Source of the DNA: Microvirga sp. TS319
GTDB lineage: Bacteria > Pseudomonadota > Alphaproteobacteria > Rhizobiales > Beijerinckiaceae
Direction of reading: 5' to 3'
DNA: 64,000 bases
Assembly: GCF_041276405.1 (NCBI RefSeq)
Contig: NZ_JBGGGT010000002.1
Span: forward strand, 2,393,001-2,457,000
The position numbers and the translations under genes were made by a program. Shown here piece after piece: positions 1 through 7,502 of this stretch. Position 1 is the first letter of the stretch, and each line of letters opens with the position of its first letter. Under the pieces are notes generated by a model, which searched no databases, was not told the origin of the DNA, and saw nothing but the letters and a program-made list of their open reading frames with translations.

Positions 1-712
1 CGAAGATCGGGTTGCCGTCCCAGCCGTCCTCGTATCCCGCGATGGCCCAGGGCCCCGCGATGCCGACCGGCACGACGCCGTCGCGCGCCAGCGGGAACGG
101 AGACGTCCCCACATTGCGCCATCGCTCGAACGAGGACGGCCCGAAGGCGTAGAAATACTGACCGGAGACGACGCCCCGCAGCAATCCATCGGGCTTCGCC
201 TCGGCCTTGGCGAAGCTCAGGGCATCGACGGCGGGCGCGTTGAGATCGGACGCGTAGATCCGCCCGTCCGCGATCGTGAACAGGAAGAACCCGTCCAGGA
301 AGCTGACGCTGTTCGCTTGCGGCAGGTCGCCGTCCGGATAGGATGAAACCGTCGTCGTCGAAACGACGAAGACCCCCTCCTCGGTCACGACGGCCACGTC
401 GGGCGTCGGCGCGTTGTTGCGCGCCCAGGTGACGGGCTTGCCGCCCGTGAGGACCCCGTCCAGCACGGTGACGCCGCCGCCGGCATCCACGATGGCGGCC
501 GTGTCGTCCCAAGCCCCGTACAGGAACCCGGCGACTTCCAGAAATCCGCGCGGTCCGCTCAAGGCCGCGTCCGTGAACGCGACGAGTCCCGGCGAGCGGC
601 GCCAGACGAACAGGTCCCCGTCCTTGTCGACGAAGGCGTTGACGAGCCGGCCCTGCCCCTCTTGTGCCGATTGACCCGGCAGCGAAGAGCGCGGAAAGGG
701 AATTGCAACCAT
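1..712 (-). CDS. P22 gp10-like packaged-DNA stabilisation / tail accessory protein (3' end outside window)
   Basis: The reading frame opens at ATG 712 and runs without a stop off the left edge, so about 237 residues of the N-terminal part are seen. The protein begins MVAIPFPRSSLPGQS and carries repeated beta-type segments such as GRLVNAFVDKDGD, RSPGLVAF and FYAFGPSSFERW. That composition is typical of the phage P22 gp10 family, which plugs the portal after packaging and joins head to tail. Its start overlaps the stop of the upstream gene by one base (TGATG), the same coupling seen elsewhere in this late operon. The place downstream of coat and a gp4-like gene matches the P22 order (portal, scaffold, coat, gp4, gp10). 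Family assignment rests on order plus sequence character, not on a profile search. Confidence 0.7.
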   Translation of the reverse strand, partial: MVAIPFPRSSLPGQSAQEGQGRLVNAFVDKDGDLFVWRRSPGLVAFTDAALSGPRGFLEVAGFLYGAWDDTAAIVDAGGGVTVLDGVLTGGKPVTWARNNAPTPDVAVVTEEGVFVVSTTTVSSYPDGDLPQANSVSFLDGFFLFTIADGRIYASDLNAPAVDALSFAKAEAKPDGLLRGVVSGQYFYAFGPSSFERWRNVGTSPFPLARDGVVPVGIAGPWAIAGYEDGWDGNPIF

Positions 713-1065
713 CAGCAACGCCTCCGCAAGGCAGGGTCGATCGTCAAGGATTGTCCCGTGCCCTTGCCGATCCTGGAGATCGTGCGCAGACGATCCTCGC
801 CGTAGGTCACCGCATTGGCGTCCATGGCCCGGCCGAATTTCGCCGCGCAATGCTCGGCCAGGACGAGAACCAGATAGGGAAAGGGCGCCTCGTCGATGGC
901 GTCGGCATCGGCGACGTAGATCACCCGGCGGGCCGCCAGGTCAGCCAGCAGGGGCTGAATGCGGCTTTCCACGTCCTGGCGGTCTTCCGCGCTTGGCGCC
1001 TGTCCCACCCCCAGGGCTCCCAGGGCCTGCAGCGTCTCGTCGATCAGATCGTCCTTGGTCTTCAT
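712..1065 (-). CDS. P22 gp4-like head completion / portal adaptor protein
   Basis: This 117-residue, largely helical protein (starts MKTKDDLIDETLQALG) lies between the coat gene and the gp10-like gene, the position of gp4 in P22-like phages. There gp4 binds under the portal ring and starts tail assembly. P22 gp4 is longer (about 166 residues), so this would be a short version. The middle has the alternating helix pattern expected of connector proteins (EDRQDVESRIQPLLADLAA, then YLVLVLAEHCAAKFGR). The stop overlaps the next start by one base. Function is inferred from order and size; no diagnostic motif is visible. Confidence 0.55.
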   Translation of the reverse strand: MKTKDDLIDETLQALGALGVGQAPSAEDRQDVESRIQPLLADLAARRVIYVADADAIDEAPFPYLVLVLAEHCAAKFGRAMDANAVTYGEDRLRTISRIGKGTGQSLTIDPALRRRC

Positions 1066-1192
1066 CGCGCTTTACCCATGCGGCTGGCGTGTCGGCCCAT
1101 CCCTTCGGAAGGTCCTCGCCCTGCCTGAGGTGAAAAATCTTCGGCTCTTGGGTGGGGTGGTATCCCCAGGTCGGTATCGGCTCTTCGCTCAT
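941..1192 (-). CDS. small phage protein overlapping the gp4-like gene, unknown function
   Basis: An 83-residue frame starts at ATG 1192 behind a good ribosome binding site (AGGTGA six bases upstream). The first 42 residues (MSEEPIPTWGYHPTQEPKIF, then HLRQGEDLPKGWADTPAAW) look like a genuine short phage protein. The last 41 residues are Gly/Arg/Pro-rich and overlap the gp4-like gene for 125 bases in another frame, where the codons clearly belong to the gp4-like protein. Either the overlap is real or an original stop near 1,065 has been lost. Function is unknown. Confidence 0.5.
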   Translation of the reverse strand: MSEEPIPTWGYHPTQEPKIFHLRQGEDLPKGWADTPAAWVKRDEDQGRSDRRDAAGPGSPGGGTGAKRGRPPGRGKPHSAPAG

Positions 1193-1241
1193 TCGGTCAC
1201 CTGACATGAAAAGGGAGGGCGCCATGGCCCTCCCTCGTTAA

Positions 1242-2474
1242 TTACGGCGTGCCCGACGCGCGGGTGGCGAGGCGCGGATCGAGCGTTTTGGCGCCGTAGA
1301 GGATGTCCAGGCGCCACAGGCTCTCGTCGTTGATGCCGTCATAGACCGGGATCACGCGGACGGAGAGGCCCTTGTAGGACTGGCGCGCCACGTCCACCGC
1401 GCCGGGCGGGCTGACGAGCGGCACCGACACGAGCGCGAAGGCGTTCCTGTTGAACACCAGGTTCTGGCGGTAGCCGGTCGAGGCCGAACCCATCACCGAA
1501 ATGGCGGCATTGTCGGCGGGAGCCGCGGACACGTTCTTGAACGCGCCGGTGGGGATGATCGCCGGATGGATCGTCAGGCTCTTGTTGCCCGAGCCGTCCG
1601 ACGTGGCATCCGTCTTGACGGTGAACATCTTCAGGAAGGGCAGCGTGGCCTTCGTAACCGGGTTCACGTCATAGACATTGGCGATGGTGAACACGTCGCC
1701 CGTCCTCAGGACGGAAGTGGCGTTCGTCCATCCGTCCGTCAGAAGGGTTTGCGTCATCGTGTCCTTGACCGACGCATAGGCCGAGACCTGGTTCGCGCCC
1801 TTGATCAGCGGCGTGCCGCCATAAGCGCCGACCGTGTGGGTCAGGACGTTCTGGCTCATGTAGGTATCGACGCCGCCGATCTCGCCGAGCGAGCCCTTGC
1901 GATAGGCCGCCTTCGCCACGTCCTGCATGTAGAGAGCGGTCTGGGAGCCGAGCAGGCCCCAGTGATCGGCCGGCGACAGGATCGCGCTGCGCTCGGACGG
2001 CACGGCGAGCTCGTCGAGGCGCTCGGGAGCCTTTGCGAAGTCCGTATAGGCGTTGATGGTCTGCCCGGGCGTGCCGACCCAGTTGGGGACGTCCGCGTAA
2101 AGGGCCATCACGTCGCGGTCGACCTGGTTGGCGAGCTGCACCATGGCGGGCTTGATCACCCGCTCGGAGAGGTCCGAGATCTTCAGGGTCAGGTCCTGGG
2201 AGGTGAACTTGAAGTCCACGCCCTTGCGCTTGTCGACCGTGATGGTGGTCTTGCCCTCCACCACGTCCTGCGCGGACGCGACCGCGCCGTCGCGGACCGT
2301 GAAGTCGGTCGGGCGGCGGATCGAGATGGTTTCGCCCACCTCGTAGCCGTTCACCTTCTTGTCGAACTCGTTCTCGTAGCCGCGAAACACCTGCTTCGCC
2401 ATGACGAGTTCGTTGTCGAGGATCATCAAGGCCTCTTTGGCGATGATGTCAGCCGTCAGTGTCGTATTGGCCAT
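1242..2474 (-). CDS. P22-like major coat protein (gp5 family)
   Basis: This 410-residue protein is the phage shell subunit. It begins MANTTLTADIIAKEALMILD, followed by NELVMAKQVFRGYENEF and a YEVGETISIRRPTDFTVRDG segment, which is the characteristic N-terminal region of the P22 coat family (HK97 fold with a telokin-like insertion; P22 gp5 is 430 residues). The TADIIAKEAL and ISIRRP regions are the clearest family marks. It lies 19 bases downstream of the scaffold gene, as expected for capsid assembly partners. Confidence 0.88.
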   Translation of the reverse strand: MANTTLTADIIAKEALMILDNELVMAKQVFRGYENEFDKKVNGYEVGETISIRRPTDFTVRDGAVASAQDVVEGKTTITVDKRKGVDFKFTSQDLTLKISDLSERVIKPAMVQLANQVDRDVMALYADVPNWVGTPGQTINAYTDFAKAPERLDELAVPSERSAILSPADHWGLLGSQTALYMQDVAKAAYRKGSLGEIGGVDTYMSQNVLTHTVGAYGGTPLIKGANQVSAYASVKDTMTQTLLTDGWTNATSVLRTGDVFTIANVYDVNPVTKATLPFLKMFTVKTDATSDGSGNKSLTIHPAIIPTGAFKNVSAAPADNAAISVMGSASTGYRQNLVFNRNAFALVSVPLVSPPGAVDVARQSYKGLSVRVIPVYDGINDESLWRLDILYGAKTLDPRLATRASGTP

Positions 2475-2493
2475 TCAAGGCTTTCCTTTCGGG

Positions 2494-3351
2494 TCAAAGA
2501 ATCCGCCCTTTGCGGCGCGCTTCCGCGTATTCCTCCATGCTCATCCTGGATGCATCGAGGGGCGCTGAGCCGCCGCCCCTGACAGGCGTCAGAGGGGGAG
2601 CGGTTCGGGTGGTCTTGTTGGGTTTCGGCAGAGAGAGCGTGGCCTCGAGACGTCCGACGGCGCGGGCTGCCTCCACAGGACTCATCGCGTTCAGATCGGC
2701 GGCCTTGGCCGGGTTCTTGGAGAGATGGTAGGCGATCAAGGGCCCCTTTTCTCCGGCGCGGAGAATCAGGTCCTCGACGACGGGGGTGATCGGCGGCAGA
2801 GCCGCCTTGCGGATTTCCGGGATCTGCTGCGCGGCAGCCTCGTAATGATCCCTGAAGTCCTCGACCAGTTCACGATAGCTGTCCTGCTGCGTGATCCGGC
2901 TCGCCTGGACGTTCCTCCTGACCTCCCGCGTGACGATGCGCTTTTCGGTCTCGTAGGCCGTCAGCGCCCGCTCGAAGGCGAGATAGTCGGAGAAGTCCTT
3001 TTCCTGCGGAGGCGGGCCGATTTCGGCCTCCACAAGCCCGTCGATCCCTGCCCGATCCGTTGCCTCGGGGCTGCCGGCGAGAACGCGGCGGCGCAGTTCG
3101 GCATTTTCGGCGGCAAGGCGCTCCCGATCGCGCTTGAGGCGCTGATAGCGGGAGGGTTTCTTAGGCCTGTCCTCGTCGGAACCCTCGTCGTGATCGTCAC
3201 CCTCGCCTCGCTCGGCCTCGGTGTCTCGATCCGTCTCCGTATCGGCCTCGTCCGTGGTCGTGTCCTCGGATTGGGCCTCAGACGCTTCGCTTTCGGCGGG
3301 CGCACGTTCGGTGGCCTGCGCGGCGGTCAGGTTGTCATCCTCGATATTCAT
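2494..3351 (-). CDS. capsid scaffolding protein (P22 gp8-like)
   Basis: This 285-residue protein lies between portal and coat genes, the position of the P22 scaffold that templates procapsid assembly and then leaves. The first 80 residues are very acidic (Glu/Asp/Thr-rich), followed by a basic stretch (RPKKPSRYQRLKRDRERLAA) and a long helix or coiled coil, which fits a scaffold. The C-terminal end is short and basic (MSMEEYAEARRKGRIL); P22 scaffold uses a basic C-terminal helix-turn-helix to bind coat. ATG 3351 is preferred over an in-frame GTG nine bases upstream, because GAGA lies at useful spacing before the ATG. Confidence 0.72.
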   Translation of the reverse strand: MNIEDDNLTAAQATERAPAESEASEAQSEDTTTDEADTETDRDTEAERGEGDDHDEGSDEDRPKKPSRYQRLKRDRERLAAENAELRRRVLAGSPEATDRAGIDGLVEAEIGPPPQEKDFSDYLAFERALTAYETEKRIVTREVRRNVQASRITQQDSYRELVEDFRDHYEAAAQQIPEIRKAALPPITPVVEDLILRAGEKGPLIAYHLSKNPAKAADLNAMSPVEAARAVGRLEATLSLPKPNKTTRTAPPLTPVRGGGSAPLDASRMSMEEYAEARRKGRIL

Positions 3352-3360
3352 GGGTCTCAC

Positions 3361-3385
3361 AAAGAAAAAGCCGCCCGAAGGCGGC
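3361..3385 (-). terminator. rho-independent terminator between portal and scaffold genes
   Basis: On the minus strand GCCGCC-TTCG-GGCGGC (3385 to 3370) is followed by TTTTTCTTT. The 6-bp GC stem with a UUCG tetraloop and T-tract is a strong intrinsic terminator shape inside the structural operon. It may lower scaffold and coat transcription relative to upstream genes, or be passed by an antiterminated polymerase. A second, similar hairpin (GCCACC-TTCG-GGTGGC, near 3475-3490) lies inside the 3' end of the portal gene. Confidence 0.75.
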
Positions 3386-3430
3386 GTTCATCATCGCGGC
3401 AACCGCGTCATGCGACTGCCTGCGTGAAGC

Positions 3431-5536
3431 TCAGACCGGAGGCGCTTGCTCCGGTGTCTCGAGGCCAACCAAAGAGCCACCCGAAGGTGGCTGTTGCGGC
3501 ATCATCTCTGGCATCGCCGGTTGAGGCGACGGCAGCATGGGCTCGAGCGGAGGCGCAGGCGGTGGGCCGCCCGGCTGCATCACGCCGGGTCCCATAATCG
3601 CCTGCGCCTGGAACAGCTCGATTTCCGCCTTGTCGGCTTCCGCGATGGCTTTGCGGGCCTGCGCCTTCTTGGCCTCGACATCGGCCTGCTTCGCCTGGAG
3701 TTCCAATTCATCCATCGGGCCCGGCTGGGGCGGCTGCATCTCGGGAGGCAGGGGCTTGCCCTCCTTCTCGGCTTTGAGCGCCTTCACGGGTGGGGGCAGC
3801 ATCACCTCCAGCCGCTCCGCGATTTCCGTCGCGTTCGGCCAGTCCTGCGCTTTCGCGATCAGGTCGAGGATCAGCGGCGCCGCGCCCGGAGCCGACTGGA
3901 TGAACGCCGTCATGCCGTCCTTGGCCTCCCGGCGCTTGGTGTTGTAGCTCGGGCCCATTTCCAGGACCACGTCATAGGCCCCGACCGTCACGTCGTTCTT
4001 GATGATCGGTTTCCCGCCCTCATCCATCCCGAACGGCTGGTTGATCTCCACCACGTCCACCTTTCCGTCCTCGCCGAGAATGCGGATCGTGCGGGCGGTG
4101 TCGTAGACCTTCGGGATAAGATCGATCAGGATCTTGCCGGTGTGGCGAATGGCGCGGGCGAAATTGTCGATATAGACGTATGTGCCGGTGTCGCCTTCCT
4201 GCTGGCGCGCCAGGATGGCCCTGCCGCTGCTCTCGTTGGACCTGTTGCCGAGCGAGGCGTCATAGATGCCCGTGACGGCTTTCATGTCCTCCGCGGCGAG
4301 CGCGACGCCCGCGTCGACGCCCTGAGACGAAACCGGCGGCTGCACCCGGGACGGAGGCGGCGCATTGCCGTCCGGCGCGTAGACGAGATACGGGTGGTTG
4401 ACCGTGTTCGCCGTCTCCCAGATGTCCTGGTATTGCTCGAACTGCTTCTCCGTCCCGATGAACGGGGCCTTGGGCTGAAGCGCCACGATTTCGGTCTGCG
4501 CCGAGCGGAAGTAGTTGTACATCCGCTGCGGGTCCTTGGCGTAGCGCACGACCCCGTGGCGGACGATCCTGCGGCCGATGCGGATCTCCTCGCCCCAGAC
4601 CGGCACGATCGGGATGTAGCGCCCCGGCCATTCGGTCGAGTCTTCGAGCACCTCGGAGGCCGAAATCACGGCGCGGCAGACGACGTAGCTGTCCCGCCTC
4701 TCCAGGCGGGCGAACTCGCCGCGGGCCTCGATGAAGGCGACGATCTCCTGCGCCTGCCGGATGTCCTCGGGGCTCGCATCGGTCAGGTCGTCCACCGCGC
4801 CGTCGGGCATCTGCAGCAGCAGGCGCGTGGCGGGCTTCTTGTACCAGTACTCGGCCACCCGGACGTAATCGTCGGCGAACCAGCCGCTGAAGGTCGCCGT
4901 GTGCTGCGTGCCCTGGAAGCTCTCCTGGCTCGCGCCGGGGTACTTCGCCTCGAAGGCGGCGCGGCTCATATCCACGGGGACGAAGCAGAACTGCGCGTCC
5001 TCGCGCGTGGGCTGAACGGCGTCGGGATCCCAGACGATCGCGATCGGATCCTCGACGGGAGCGATGCGGATCTCCTGGTTGAACGTCGAGTCGTCCGCGT
5101 ATTCCGTCAGCACGCGCCACGCGCCGGCACCCGCCGCGACCTGGCTGTCCGCCGCCTGGAAATACGCCGCGGGCGCATCGGAGCGGTTCTCAATGTAGCG
5201 GATCATCCCGGCCTGGGTTTCCGCCGTCTCCGGGTCGCCTCGGGCGTCGACGGGAACGACCCTGATGGCGGGCCTCATCTGGCGCATGTCGCCCGTGACC
5301 TGGCGGACGAATTGCGGGATGCGGTTGATCGTCAGGCATGGGCGGTCCTTGCGGGCCCGTTTGGCCTCGGCGTCCCATTGCTCGCCGACGCGGAACGCGA
5401 GGTCCTCGTAGGCCTCGTCGATGTTGTCGCGTTCACGCTGGAGGCCGCGCTCGTAGCGGTCGCGCGCCTCCTTCATGAAGTCGGCTCCATCGGGCTCGCT
5501 GTCCTTCGCCGTTTCGATCTTGTCATCCGCCATCAT
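3431..5536 (-). CDS. P22-like portal protein
   Basis: About 701 residues, close to P22 gp1 (725). Portal dodecamers form the DNA entry channel of the head. The N-terminal part carries RYERGLQRERDNIDEAYEDL, FRVGEQW and RPCLTINRIPQFVRQVTGD, which are hallmarks of this family. A C-terminal helical, Gln/Ala-rich part (ELQAKQADVEAKKAQARKAI) corresponds to the barrel region, ending in a Pro-rich tail. The start is ATG 5536 (or the adjacent ATG 5533), overlapping the terminase stop (TGATG coupling). The longer frame that begins inside the terminase gene is ruled out by that overlap. Confidence 0.88.
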   Translation of the reverse strand: MMADDKIETAKDSEPDGADFMKEARDRYERGLQRERDNIDEAYEDLAFRVGEQWDAEAKRARKDRPCLTINRIPQFVRQVTGDMRQMRPAIRVVPVDARGDPETAETQAGMIRYIENRSDAPAAYFQAADSQVAAGAGAWRVLTEYADDSTFNQEIRIAPVEDPIAIVWDPDAVQPTREDAQFCFVPVDMSRAAFEAKYPGASQESFQGTQHTATFSGWFADDYVRVAEYWYKKPATRLLLQMPDGAVDDLTDASPEDIRQAQEIVAFIEARGEFARLERRDSYVVCRAVISASEVLEDSTEWPGRYIPIVPVWGEEIRIGRRIVRHGVVRYAKDPQRMYNYFRSAQTEIVALQPKAPFIGTEKQFEQYQDIWETANTVNHPYLVYAPDGNAPPPSRVQPPVSSQGVDAGVALAAEDMKAVTGIYDASLGNRSNESSGRAILARQQEGDTGTYVYIDNFARAIRHTGKILIDLIPKVYDTARTIRILGEDGKVDVVEINQPFGMDEGGKPIIKNDVTVGAYDVVLEMGPSYNTKRREAKDGMTAFIQSAPGAAPLILDLIAKAQDWPNATEIAERLEVMLPPPVKALKAEKEGKPLPPEMQPPQPGPMDELELQAKQADVEAKKAQARKAIAEADKAEIELFQAQAIMGPGVMQPGGPPPAPPLEPMLPSPQPAMPEMMPQQPPSGGSLVGLETPEQAPPV

Positions 5537-6837
5537 GCTGCCTGCCAACCGCCCGTCCGGCGGATCTTCGGTGTCTTCTCCCGCCGCACGCGGGGCTCCT
5601 CGTAGACCGCGCACATGAGCCCGAAGGCGTCCGCCGCGTGCGAGGACCAATCGTGCTCGGGTCCCAGATCGATGTCTCGCTTGTCGTCCTTCTTGGCGTG
5701 ATAGGCACCAAGGGCCACAAGCCCGTGCTCCGTCGTCGCCTCGTTCATCCAGATCGACGGGAACAGCCGCCGCGCCGCCTCGATGCGGTTCATGGCGGCG
5801 CCCTTGCCCTGGTTGGGGATCACCTCCACGGCGAAGCCCGCGTCCTTCAGGGCGCTCTCGTACGAAACGTCATAGACCTTGTCGTTGCTCGCCCCGTCAT
5901 GCGGGAGGACGCACAAAGCCTTGGCGTAGCCCTTCTCCCGCAGCCAGTTTACATGCGTGGCGAGCGGCTGGCCCTTGGCCTCGTAGTAATCCAGAACCCG
6001 GATCTCGCGTCCCACGAACTGCGCGATCCAGATCGCGCAGGCATCGGCCTTGGCGCCCGTTCCGCCGATGTCCCAGATGGCCCGACAGGTCATCAAGGGG
6101 TCGGCACAGACGCGGCCCAGGCGCCCCTCATGCTTCATCCGGGTGATCGGCCCGGCGTAATAGGCGCCCTCGTACACGCTCACGAAATCGCCCTCCCAGA
6201 TATGGGCATAGTGATCGGGCCTGTTCTCCCGGTCATCCAGACGCTTCTTGTCCAGCACCTTCGGAAACCACGGATTGTCCGTGTAGTTCATCGCGACGAT
6301 CTTGGAGCCGAGCGGCGGCTTCTCCCGGAAGCGCTTGTGCGTGGCGCTGGTCTTGCGCTCCGGGTTCCACGTCACCCAGAGCTCGGAATCCTCCTCGCGG
6401 ATGGTCGGGATCAGCTTCGTCCACGCCTCTTCCGTGACCGGCTCGGCCTCGTCCACCCAGCACAGCAGGATGCGGGCCTTCGACTTGATGCTGTCGATGT
6501 TGCGGTCGAGGCCGGCGAACTTGTAGGCGATGCGCCCGTCCCGGGTCCTGACGTATTTTTCGCCGATCTCGAAATGCGCTTCGAGCCAGGGCTCGGAGCG
6601 AATGGCCGCCTTGATCTCCTCGAGCGAGGAATCGTCCAGCGCGTTCATGAACTGGCGCGCGCAGAGGATGATCCCCTCCCGCCCCGCCCGGCTCCACACG
6701 TATGCCCGGACCGCCGACATCTTGGCGAAGGAGCGCGTCTTGGCGGATCCGCGACCGCCATAGGCCCCTCTCACGTCGGCCTCGCCCGTAAAGACCGGAA
6801 CGAGCTTCGGTGGGAGCTTAATCCGGACCGTCGCCAT
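5533..6837 (-). CDS. phage terminase large subunit
   Basis: This 434-residue packaging motor has an ATPase with a Walker A-like GAYGGRGSAKTRSFAK near residue 25-40, a Walker B-like ILLCWVDEAEPV near 120, and a C-terminal nuclease domain with acidic residues (DIGGTGAKADACAIW, then HAADAFGLM near the end). It cuts concatemeric DNA and drives it through the portal. ATG 6837 is used rather than an in-frame TTG 18 bases upstream, because it matches the family start and overlaps the small-subunit gene by 20 bases. The order small terminase, large terminase, portal is canonical. Confidence 0.9.
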   Translation of the reverse strand: MATVRIKLPPKLVPVFTGEADVRGAYGGRGSAKTRSFAKMSAVRAYVWSRAGREGIILCARQFMNALDDSSLEEIKAAIRSEPWLEAHFEIGEKYVRTRDGRIAYKFAGLDRNIDSIKSKARILLCWVDEAEPVTEEAWTKLIPTIREEDSELWVTWNPERKTSATHKRFREKPPLGSKIVAMNYTDNPWFPKVLDKKRLDDRENRPDHYAHIWEGDFVSVYEGAYYAGPITRMKHEGRLGRVCADPLMTCRAIWDIGGTGAKADACAIWIAQFVGREIRVLDYYEAKGQPLATHVNWLREKGYAKALCVLPHDGASNDKVYDVSYESALKDAGFAVEVIPNQGKGAAMNRIEAARRLFPSIWMNEATTEHGLVALGAYHAKKDDKRDIDLGPEHDWSSHAADAFGLMCAVYEEPRVRREKTPKIRRTGGWQAA

Positions 6838-7099
6838 GGGATGGTCCGGCGACAAGCTCGATGCGGGTCACGGCCTGCAGCGGGTTCTGCGGATCGCCCG
6901 CCACCTGCAGGGGCAGCAGCTTGGGATAGATCGTGGCCCAGAAGGTGCGCTCGTTCCGCTCATCCTCCCCGGCCCACGCGACGATCCGTTCGACGCCGCC
7001 GAGGCGCTCGGCCGCGAGGGCGATCACCTCCTTGGCGATCACCGTGGTCTTGTCGCGGGAGCTCTTTCGGCGGCCTTCGGTCTTATGACCCTTAGCCAT
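6818..7099 (-). CDS. probable terminase small subunit
   Basis: This 93-residue protein lies immediately upstream of, and overlaps, the large terminase gene. It begins MAKGHKTEGRRKSSRDKTTV and continues with a helix-turn-helix-like region (VIAKEVIALAAERLGGVERI). That fits a DNA-recognition subunit that selects the packaging site. It is shorter than P22 gp3 (162 residues), so the assignment rests mainly on position. ATG 7099 has GAGG upstream; an in-frame GTG at 7108 is possible. Confidence 0.6.
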   Translation of the reverse strand: MAKGHKTEGRRKSSRDKTTVIAKEVIALAAERLGGVERIVAWAGEDERNERTFWATIYPKLLPLQVAGDPQNPLQAVTRIELVAGPSHGDGPD

Positions 7100-7502
7100 C
7101 TGCCTCACTCCGATTGAGATCTTGATCGACGAGCGGCTTTGACGAGCGTTTCCCTGAAGCTCCCGGATATTCGGCGCCCAGCCACACGGGCGCGAAGAAC
7201 GCCACCGTGGTCGTGAACGCCGCGTCGGATCGCGAAACGCAATCCATCAGCGTCGTGGCGGAAGGCCCGAGCGCCCGGCTCAGTTCCAGCGTGGACACGG
7301 CCGCCAGATCGTCGTCGGAGGTTTCGGTCGAAACCATGAGGGCAAAGCCCGGCACAGGGTCGCCGGCCTCGTCCGTCAGGGTCACGGGCAGCACATGCAC
7401 GGCCGACCATTCCCAGGTCCCGGCCTCGTTGATCCGGCCATAGTCGGGACAGGCCGCGATCGCCGCCGCCTCGTCCTCGAACATGCGGATATAGTCGAAC
7501 AT
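7092..7502 (-). CDS. phage protein of unknown function
   Basis: A 136-residue protein starting MFDYIRMFEDEAAAIAACPD at ATG 7502, coupled by TGATG to the stop of the upstream fibre-like gene. It overlaps the small-terminase start by 8 bases. The longer upstream extension reads through repeat-rich sequence of the neighbour and is not credible. The middle (WSAVHVLPVTLTDEAGDPVP, then GFALMVSTE) looks like a beta-rich virion or adaptor domain. No motif gives a function. Its place just ahead of the terminase genes suggests a virion or packaging accessory. Confidence 0.62.
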   Translation of the reverse strand: MFDYIRMFEDEAAAIAACPDYGRINEAGTWEWSAVHVLPVTLTDEAGDPVPGFALMVSTETSDDDLAAVSTLELSRALGPSATTLMDCVSRSDAAFTTTVAFFAPVWLGAEYPGASGKRSSKPLVDQDLNRSEADG

